DNA from: Actinomycetes bacterium
Lineage (GTDB): Bacteria; Actinomycetota; Aquicultoria; CAJVYJ01; JAUVQD01
Direction: 5' to 3'
Assembly (NCBI GenBank): GCA_030666075.1
Contig: DAOUYN010000080.1
Span: forward strand, 1 to 5,440
DNA: 5,440 nucleotides
Shown: piece by piece, positions 1-5,440 of the stretch
How the letters are laid out: each line of letters begins with the position of its first letter
How positions within the stretch are numbered: the stretch's first letter is position 1
Notes under the pieces: model-generated
The model's database searches: none
Told to the model about the DNA's origin: nothing
The model's input: only the letters and a program-made list of their open reading frames with translations
Translations under genes and position numbers: made by a program

Positions 1-991
<991 letters not shown>

Positions 992-996
992 TCATC

Positions 997-1002
997 TCAC
1001 CT
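997..1002 (-). promoter_or_regulatory. Ribosome binding site of obg
   Basis: On the minus strand AGGTGA lies 8 bases before the ATG at 988. It supports this start over the out-of-frame ATG seven bases further upstream (996), which would not give an Obg protein. Confidence 0.6.
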
Positions 1003-1023
1003 ATTCGGAGTGCTCTGTGGATC

Positions 1024-1042
1024 GCCGATGTTCGAAATCGGC
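1024..1042 (-). other. Short inverted repeat in the rpmA-obg gap
   Basis: A perfect 6-base inverted repeat (GCCGAT/ATCGGC) with a 7-base loop sits in the middle of the 70-base gap between rpmA and obg. The transcript could form a small hairpin there. No run of U follows on the minus strand, so it does not look like an intrinsic terminator. It might stabilise or attenuate the mRNA between the ribosomal genes and obg, or act as a processing site for the upstream-encoded RNase G. It could also be chance in GC-rich DNA. Confidence 0.35.
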
Positions 1043-1058
1043 AATGAGAGGTTCGTGC

Positions 1059-1313
1059 CTATTCGCTAAGAACGCTGACGCGCCGCGTGCCGCCGCCTTT
1101 GCCCGTGAAGCTGACATAGCCCTCGCGCTTCGCGAACAAAGTATAGTCTCTTCCTTGTCCGACGCCGTCGCCGGGCCGGATGCGCGAACCGCGCTGTCTG
1201 ATTATGATGCTGCCGGCGGTGACAAACTCGCCCCCAAATGCTTTGACGCCAAGTCTTTTTGATTCACTGTCCCGGCCATTCCTGGTACTGCCTAGTCCTT
1301 TTTTGTGAGCCAT
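1059..1313 (-). CDS. rpmA: 50S ribosomal protein L27
   Basis: Large-subunit protein whose flexible N-terminus reaches the peptidyl transferase centre and contacts tRNA. It has 84 residues, the usual size. Family hallmarks are MAHKKG at the start, [16 protein letters not shown] (residues 9-24), FGGEFV, the core [13 protein letters not shown] and [14 protein letters not shown]. The C-terminal half ends in a glycine-rich [10 protein letters not shown] segment. The protein starts directly at the functional N-terminus. The cleavable leader of Firmicutes L27 is absent, and so is the prp protease gene that normally lies between rplU and rpmA in those bacteria. The start is ATG with GGAGG 7 bases upstream, and the stop is TAG. 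It is 11 bases downstream of rplU and clearly cotranscribed with it. Confidence 0.98.
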   Translation of the reverse strand: MAHKKGLGSTRNGRDSESKRLGVKAFGGEFVTAGSIIIRQRGSRIRPGDGVGQGRDYTLFAKREGYVSFTGKGGGTRRVSVLSE

Positions 1314-1320
1314 GTCCTCG

Positions 1321-1325
1321 CCTCC
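1321..1325 (-). promoter_or_regulatory. Ribosome binding site of rpmA
   Basis: GGAGG lies 7 bases before the rpmA ATG. Its first G is the last base of the rplU TAG stop, so termination on rplU and initiation on rpmA are physically adjacent. This favours balanced synthesis of L21 and L27. Confidence 0.75.
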
Positions 1326-1894
1326 TAGTCGTCTTTATTCGTATCCGCTTTTTTCTCAGCGGCGGGTTTCTTTTCCGTTTTCGGTTTGGTCTCGGCTTTT
1401 GCCTTGGTCGGCGCTGCTTTCGTCGCCACTGCCTTCTTCTCCGGCGCCTTTTTCTCAGCTGCCTTCTTCGCGGGCTCCGCTACTGTCTCGGCTACGGCTT
1501 TGACCGCCTCGCTCTTGGCTTCAGCAACCTTCGCGGGAGCTGCTTCCTTTTTCGAGGCTGACGCCTTCTTCGCTGCCTGCGTGCCCTTTTCGATCATCAA
1601 GATCTTCACTCGCGATTTGGCTTGTCGGTGACCGTGCGTCCTCCGATAGCCCTTCTTCGGCTTATACTTGAAGACCAGGACTTTTTTATCGTCGAAATGC
1701 TCTACGAGCTCGGCCTCTATAGAGTACTGCGATAACTCTTCATCAGTGACTACGGTTTGACCCTCGTCGCTGATAAGCAGGTGTTTCTCAAAAACGAAAG
1801 GTTGCCCCACTTCGCCCTTGACCCTGTCACAAACTAATTCATCTCCGGCGGCGACTCTGTATTGCTTGCCGCCTTGTCTGACTATTGCGTACAT
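1325..1894 (-). CDS. rplU: 50S ribosomal protein L21 with long Ala/Lys-rich C-terminal extension
   Basis: Large-subunit protein that binds 23S rRNA. Residues 1-103 are a normal, complete L21: [14 protein letters not shown] at the start, a beta-rich middle, and the signature [16 protein letters not shown] (76-91) followed by [10 protein letters not shown]. Ordinary L21 ends here. This protein continues for 86 residues (104-189) made mostly of Ala (26) and Lys (23), with Glu (10) and scattered Pro (6), ending in the acidic TNKDD. Such a tail resembles histone H1-like, disordered nucleic-acid-binding segments and may contact rRNA or DNA; that is inference. The reading frame is uninterrupted into the tail and ends at TAG next to the rpmA ribosome binding site, so it does not look like a read-through error. 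The start is ATG preceded by AAGAGGT. A probable promoter lies in the 56-base gap upstream. Confidence 0.97.
   Translation of the reverse strand: MYAIVRQGGKQYRVAAGDELVCDRVKGEVGQPFVFEKHLLISDEGQTVVTDEELSQYSIEAELVEHFDDKKVLVFKYKPKKGYRRTHGHRQAKSRVKILMIEKGTQAAKKASASKKEAAPAKVAEAKSEAVKAVAETVAEPAKKAAEKKAPEKKAVATKAAPTKAKAETKPKTEKKPAAEKKADTNKDD
1328..1585 (-). repeat. Low-complexity Ala/Lys/Glu-coding region (tail of rplU)
   Basis: This stretch codes residues 104-189 of L21. It is built of imperfect short units such as [14 protein letters not shown] and AETKP. At DNA level, blocks like GCCTTCTTC recur on the plus strand (for example near 1432, 1460 and 1562). The units are too diverged for an exact tandem repeat, but slippage-driven length variation between relatives is plausible. 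Confidence 0.6.
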
Positions 1895-1897
1895 AGC

Positions 1898-1904
1898 ACC
1901 TCTT
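1898..1904 (-). promoter_or_regulatory. Ribosome binding site of rplU
   Basis: AAGAGGT on the minus strand ends 3 bases before the ATG at 1894. It resembles AAGGAGGT with one base missing and has rather short spacing. The L21 N-terminus ([12 protein letters not shown]) fixes the start independently. Confidence 0.5.
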
Positions 1905-1925
1905 GCTCAGTCAACATGACACTGT

Positions 1926-1954
1926 AATCTAACATAGCGATATTTGAGCGTCAA
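1926..1954 (-). promoter_or_regulatory. Probable sigma70-type promoter for rplU-rpmA-obg
   Basis: On the minus strand TTGACG (1954-1949) and TAGATT (1931-1926) are separated by exactly 17 bases. The -35 matches the consensus at 5 of 6 positions and the -10 at 4 of 6. The -35 overlaps the rng TGA stop. Transcription would start near 1919, leaving a leader of about 25 bases that contains the rplU ribosome binding site. This would let the ribosomal proteins and Obg be made more strongly than the upstream radical SAM and rng genes. It is predicted by eye only. Confidence 0.5.
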
Positions 1955-3447
1955 ACCTTCATACCCTGTCCGTGGAGGAATTTTTCCACCTGGGCCGCAG
2001 AACCCTCTTTTACCACCGACGCTTCGCCTCTTTCGAGGCCTGACGCCGCTTGTATGCGTATCCTTTTTTGTGTAAGCGCCATCAGTTTATCCAGCAACGC
2101 TTCTCGTTCCAGCCACTCGCTCACATCGGGTGAGACCTTAAAAACGAAAGAATTGGAGGCGTGGGTGCTCGCGGCGTGCTTCATCTTTCGATACGCTTCG
2201 ATAGCGGCGCGTTTTGTAGATATAACCTTACCTGAACCGCAAACCGTGCATGACTCGTAGAAGTGCATCTTGACGCCCTCGGACAGGCTCTTGCGGGTCA
2301 TCTCGACAAGCCCCAGACGAGATATTTCTATGACCCGGCTTTTCGTCCGATCTTGCTCCAGTGCCCGATTGAAAGCATCAAAAAGCGCCTCTCGGTGGGC
2401 CGGCTCCTGCATGTCGATGAAGTCGATGACGATTATCCCGCCGATATCTCGCAGACGTAACTGCCGGGCGATCTCATCGGCGGCCTCTAGGTTCGTCTTA
2501 TAGATCGTCTGCTCAAGATTGCGCCCGCCCGTGTACTTAGCGGTATTCACATCGATCGCGAACAACGCTTCCGTCTTATCTATGGCTATGTATCCGCCAG
2601 ACCGTAACCAGACGCGCCGCTTCAGCGCCATTTCCAGCTGCGACTCGACATTGTGCTTGTTAAACAAGGGAAGCTTGCCTCGGTATAACCGGATGCGCTC
2701 GGCGAGCTGGGGGGACATCTTCTTCGTCATCGATTGGAGTTCCTTCAGGGTCTCTTCGTCATCGACGATGACCTGCCCATAGTCCGGTCCGAAGATATCC
2801 CTGACTACACGTCCGGACAGATCGAGATCGGCGTGGATCAGATCTCGCGGCTCGGCCGCCGCTGCCTTCTTTTGGATCTTTTCCCAGAGGTCGCTCAGGA
2901 ACCGCACGTCATCGGCTATCTCATCATGAGTAGCTCCGACCGCCGCTGTCCTGATGATGATGCCCATCTTCGGGGGGCAGACGTCCTCGGCGATAGCTTG
3001 CAGGCGTTCGCGCTCCTCCCCCTCGATACGCTTAGAAACTCCGGCAAAGTCAGAGTAGGGCATGAAAACTGATTTCCGGCCTGCCAAGGCCAGGTGCGTG
3101 GTCAACCGCGCGCCTTTATTCCCGACCGGCTCCTTTTGGACCTGAACTAATACGTCCTGCCCTGGGCGGAGCAATTTTTCAATCTCATGAGGCGGAGACT
3201 CACGCTCGGAGACTTCATCGACAACCTCGTTTACATAGAGAAACGCGTTTCTCTCAAGGCCGATATCGACGAACGACGCTTCCATCCCCGGAAGGATATC
3301 CTTAACGCGCCCCATATAAATGTTCCCTGTGGTCCGCCTCGAGCCGGCTTCTTCGATATAGAATTCAACGAGTTGCCGGTCCTCAAGTATCGCCACCCTG
3401 GTCTCAAAGTCATCGACCGACACCAAGATCTCTTTGTGTTTCGCCAA
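1951..3447 (-). CDS. rng: Ribonuclease G / RNase E family endoribonuclease (short form)
   Basis: Single-strand endoribonuclease that matures rRNA and starts mRNA decay in the cytoplasm. It has 498 residues, close to E. coli RNase G (489), and lacks the long scaffold region of RNase E. The S1 domain lies at about 37-120 (GNIYMGRVKDILPGMEASFVD). The 5'-monophosphate sensor is R166/T167 in IIIRTAAVG. The catalytic metal-binding aspartates are D299 in FAIDVNTAKYTGG and D342 in VIDFIDM. The zinc-link cysteines are C400 and C403 in CTVCGSGK. The spacings D-to-D (43) and D-to-C (101) equal those of E. coli RNase E (D303, D346, C404), so all key residues are present. The start is TTG, directly after the TGA of the DUF2344 gene, and is supported by AAGGAG 6 bases upstream and by the family N-terminus MAKHKEILV. 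The stop TGA overlaps the -35 of the putative rplU promoter. Whether to call it RNase E or G is a matter of naming; the short length favours G. Confidence 0.96.
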   Translation of the reverse strand: MAKHKEILVSVDDFETRVAILEDRQLVEFYIEEAGSRRTTGNIYMGRVKDILPGMEASFVDIGLERNAFLYVNEVVDEVSERESPPHEIEKLLRPGQDVLVQVQKEPVGNKGARLTTHLALAGRKSVFMPYSDFAGVSKRIEGEERERLQAIAEDVCPPKMGIIIRTAAVGATHDEIADDVRFLSDLWEKIQKKAAAAEPRDLIHADLDLSGRVVRDIFGPDYGQVIVDDEETLKELQSMTKKMSPQLAERIRLYRGKLPLFNKHNVESQLEMALKRRVWLRSGGYIAIDKTEALFAIDVNTAKYTGGRNLEQTIYKTNLEAADEIARQLRLRDIGGIIVIDFIDMQEPAHREALFDAFNRALEQDRTKSRVIEISRLGLVEMTRKSLSEGVKMHFYESCTVCGSGKVISTKRAAIEAYRKMKHAASTHASNSFVFKVSPDVSEWLEREALLDKLMALTQKRIRIQAASGLERGEASVVKEGSAAQVEKFLHGQGMKV

Positions 3448-4071
3448 TCAAAACTCCTTGTTGGCCAAGCCATGCACCCATTCTATCGGGTCGAGAAGCC
3501 GGCCGTTTACATTTACCCACAGTCCCAGACGGTCAACGCGCGCGCCGCGCCAAGGCACTCTGATATCGGCTTGCTGGTCGGAAATGGCAGCCAGAGGCTT
3601 AAAGCGGATAGGTACCCGCACGGTTACAGAAACCGTATGGTCGCCCACCTTTTTATCGGTAATCTCCGCTTCCGTCAAGGCCTCTTCGAGACGGTCCTGC
3701 GAATCTAAAGGGACCGTAAAACGGTAATCCGCCGTGGTCACAAGCGCCGCCAGAGACTTCACTTTTACACCTTCCGGCAAGGTCGTACCTGCCAGGACCT
3801 CTAGACCGCGTGGCGCAGCCTGGTTGAGAGCGGCGATCACTGAGTCGATTTCGAGTTCCTCGGTCAGGGCCACATCCATATATTCCGCCTGCCCGCCAAT
3901 GCCAAGAGCGAGCGCCGGCCCGAAGGCTATCTTGGGGTGCGGGGAGAAACCTTCGCTGTATCGCAGCGGCAGCCCTGTGCGGACAAAGACGCGGTTCCAG
4001 GCACGGGAAAGATCAAGATGTGAAAGCCAACGCACAGCTTCCCCTTTCGTGAACCGCACGCGATACTTCAT
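3448..4071 (-). CDS. Radical-SAM-associated protein, DUF2344 / TIGR03936 type
   Basis: A protein of unknown biochemical role that occurs next to, or fused to the C-terminus of, TIGR03960-type radical SAM proteins. It has 207 residues, about the size of the whole domain. The recognisable family features are at the N-terminus: MKYRVRFTKG, WLSHLDL (15-21), GLPLRYSEGFSPHPK (33-47), then FGPAL and a short acidic EYMDVALTEE strand region. The rest is less conserved. There is no signal peptide, membrane segment or cysteine cluster. The start is ATG at 4071; it forms an ATGA overlap with the TGA of the radical SAM gene, so translation is probably coupled, and the ribosome binding site is weak. A longer frame from a TTG at 4125 would add 18 Arg/Gly-rich residues that match nothing and run through the radical SAM cysteine cluster, so it is rejected. 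The stop TGA is followed immediately by the rng start. The protein probably acts as a partner or substrate-binding module of the radical SAM enzyme. Confidence 0.9.
   Translation of the reverse strand: MKYRVRFTKGEAVRWLSHLDLSRAWNRVFVRTGLPLRYSEGFSPHPKIAFGPALALGIGGQAEYMDVALTEELEIDSVIAALNQAAPRGLEVLAGTTLPEGVKVKSLAALVTTADYRFTVPLDSQDRLEEALTEAEITDKKVGDHTVSVTVRVPIRFKPLAAISDQQADIRVPWRGARVDRLGLWVNVNGRLLDPIEWVHGLANKEF
3454..3459 (-). promoter_or_regulatory. Ribosome binding site that decides the TTG start of rng
   Basis: AAGGAG on the minus strand lies 6 bases before the TTG at 3447, within the last codons (Asn-Lys-Glu-Phe) of the DUF2344 gene. The strong site and good spacing justify the non-ATG start, and the position implies translational coupling to the upstream gene. 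Confidence 0.75.
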
Positions 4072-5440
4072 CGGTCGTCCCGCTTGGCCAGTTCCAGCTT
4101 GACCCCGCCGCCGCAAACGCCGCAATCAGAGCAGGTGCCGAAACGACAATCTTCGGTCTCGACCTCCTGAAGCGCTTCCTCATATTCTCGACGCAACCAC
4201 TCTTGATCGATCCCCGAGTCGATATGATCCCATGGCAGCGCCTCGCCCGGCCCCAACTCTATGCTCGCGGCCTGGTCGAGATCGAGATCCACTTGATCGA
4301 AAGCCCGCCTCCAGGTATCCAGGGAGAATTTGTCAGACCAACCGTCGAACTCTGCTCCCAAGTCGTGCGCACGCTCGATTGCGTCGGCTAGGCGCGCATC
4401 CCCTCTAGCGAGGGCCGCCTCCAACAGACTGCTGCCGGCTTCGTGCCATTTGAAATCGACTCGCTTCTTTGGCAGTCGTTCCTTGAGCAGACTCTGACGT
4501 CGGATTATTTCCGCCATCGGGATCGCCCCGCTCCACTGAAATGGCGTATGCGGCTTCGGTATGAAAGTCGAGACGCTAACGGCAAGCTTGACGCGTTTCG
4601 CCCGGCCACGGGGGAGGTTTTCTTCAGCCCTCGCCAAGATCTTTTCGGTAAGATCGGCGATGCCGATGACATCATCATCGGTCTCCGTCGGCAGGCCGAT
4701 CATGAAATAGAGTTTTAACCGCTCCCAGCCGGCGTTAAACGCTTCCTGCGCAGCACAAAGTATGTCTTCCTCGGTGATCCCTTTGTTGATCACGGCCCGC
4801 AGCCGGGCCGTCCCCGCTTCCGGCGCAAACGTCAGGCCGGTTTTCTTGCGACCGGCGATCGTCTTGGCCAGACCGACGGAAAAAACGTCGGTCCGCATCG
4901 ACGGTAAAGATATCGAGCGCACCAGCGCTTCGGGCAGATCACCGAGGCCCTCGAGGATAGTCTCCACCTGTGTGTGGTCTGTTGTGCTTAATGAGGCCAG
5001 TGAAATGTCGTTATATCCGGTTGCCTGTGCCTGATGACGGGCCGCCTCCACGATAGTCTTTGCCTGCCGCTCCCGGACCGGCCTATACACCATGCCGGCC
5101 TGGCAGAACCGGCAGCCGCGGCCGCACCCCCGCGTTACCTCTATCACGCACCTATCGTGGATCGTCTCCAGATACGGCACGACCGGAGCCCTAGGGACAG
5201 GCGTGCTCTCGAAATCGGTCATCAACCGTTTCTTGACCTTGAGTTCGCTCCCATCGGGCCGGCGCAGCGGATAGACGCCGGGGTTTGCCGTCAGCGCCGG
5301 GACATAGATTCCTTCCAACGCGGCCAGACGCTCCAAAACGTATGTTTTTTCCCACCCCTGCCGTCGGCCGTCGGCAACGATTTCCATCAATTCGATAACC
5401 GCCGTTTCGGCCTCGCCGATGACGAAGCAGTCGAAAAACG
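4068..5440 (-). CDS. B12-binding-type radical SAM protein, TIGR03960 family (N-terminus outside the window)
   Basis: Predicted iron-sulfur enzyme that cleaves S-adenosylmethionine; its substrate is unknown. 456 residues are visible and the frame is open to the right edge. The fragment begins with FFDCFVIGEAE, which resembles the end of the B12-binding-like domain of this family. The radical SAM cluster CxxxCxxC (CGRGCRFC) is at 5126-5103, followed by VYRPVRER. Further family blocks are TFAPEAGTARLR, KLYFMIGLPTE, STFIPKPHTPFQW, FKWHEAGSSLLEAALARGD and LPWDHIDSGI. Near the C-terminus is a second cluster, CxxxxCxxCxxC (4148-4113, CRFGTCSDCGVC), which may bind zinc or an auxiliary Fe-S cluster. 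In many genomes this protein continues into DUF2344; here the two are separate genes overlapping by 4 bases. The apparent start at 5390 (TTG) is internal, because homologous sequence continues upstream of it. Family assignment is confident, function is not. Confidence 0.92.
   Translation of the reverse strand, partial: FFDCFVIGEAETAVIELMEIVADGRRQGWEKTYVLERLAALEGIYVPALTANPGVYPLRRPDGSELKVKKRLMTDFESTPVPRAPVVPYLETIHDRCVIEVTRGCGRGCRFCQAGMVYRPVRERQAKTIVEAARHQAQATGYNDISLASLSTTDHTQVETILEGLGDLPEALVRSISLPSMRTDVFSVGLAKTIAGRKKTGLTFAPEAGTARLRAVINKGITEEDILCAAQEAFNAGWERLKLYFMIGLPTETDDDVIGIADLTEKILARAEENLPRGRAKRVKLAVSVSTFIPKPHTPFQWSGAIPMAEIIRRQSLLKERLPKKRVDFKWHEAGSSLLEAALARGDARLADAIERAHDLGAEFDGWSDKFSLDTWRRAFDQVDLDLDQAASIELGPGEALPWDHIDSGIDQEWLRREYEEALQEVETEDCRFGTCSDCGVCGGGVKLELAKRDDR

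Noticed and set aside
1386..1631. Plus-strand frame coding a strongly hydrophobic Ala/Phe-rich peptide that looks like a membrane protein
   Set aside because: It is the mirror of the Ala/Lys-coding tail of rplU: lysine codons read in reverse give Phe/Leu. The L21 frame is continuous and better supported.
1886..1914. TTGACT at 1914-1909 as a -35 for another rplU promoter
   Set aside because: The matching -10 position (TACGCA, 1891-1886) is poor and would lie inside the rplU coding region.
1895..1950. L21-type autoregulatory leader RNA or terminator between rng and rplU
   Set aside because: Only 56 bases are available, with only 4-5 base stems (for example GTCA/TGAC at 1910-1920) and no stem followed by a U-run.
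4072..4125. Longer N-terminus for the DUF2344 protein from a TTG at 4125
   Set aside because: The extra 18 residues are Arg/Gly-rich and unlike the family, which starts at MKYR. The ATG at 4071 forms a standard ATGA overlap.
5388..5390. TTG at 5390 as the start of the radical SAM gene
   Set aside because: The frame stays open to the window edge and the 16 upstream codons (FFDCFVIGEAE...) fit the family, so the true start is outside.

Overview
The window is a fragment of one conserved housekeeping gene cluster. Every gene I can support lies on the minus strand and is read from right to left: a B12-binding-type radical SAM protein (cut by the right edge), a small radical-SAM-associated DUF2344/TIGR03936-type protein, ribonuclease G (rng), ribosomal protein L21 (rplU), ribosomal protein L27 (rpmA) and the ribosome-associated GTPase Obg (cut by the left edge). 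There are no mobile elements, RNA genes, CRISPR arrays or gene-free stretches over 300 bases. The longest gap between genes is 70 bases.

Organism: this gene order (radical SAM, DUF2344, RNase E/G, L21, L27, Obg) is typical of Actinomycetota and, in a variant form, of Clostridia. L27 begins directly with MAHKKG, without the cleavable leader seen in Firmicutes. There is also no prp (ysxB) protease gene between rplU and rpmA. Both points argue against Firmicutes. The RNase is the short G-type without a long scaffold region, and the DNA is GC-rich without being extreme. My best guess is a non-streptomycete, probably deep-branching actinobacterial lineage. This is inferred from gene order and protein features only.

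Layout: the right half (3448-5440) holds the radical SAM/DUF2344 pair, which overlap by 4 bases (ATGA). In many genomes these two are a single fused protein. The middle (1951-3447) is rng, which starts with TTG directly after the DUF2344 stop and has a strong AAGGAG site inside the DUF2344 coding end. The 56-base gap that follows contains a good sigma70-like promoter that can drive rplU-rpmA-obg separately. The left part holds L21 with an unusual 86-residue Ala/Lys-rich tail, then L27, then Obg with TKID in place of the usual NKxD motif.

Together the genes concern ribosome assembly and RNA processing: two neighbouring large-subunit proteins, the GTPase that monitors late large-subunit assembly, and an endonuclease that matures rRNA and degrades mRNA. 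The radical SAM pair has no function known to me; its tight linkage here suggests, but does not prove, work on RNA or the translation apparatus. I see no clearly new multi-gene system. That pair and the L21 tail are the parts most worth following up.
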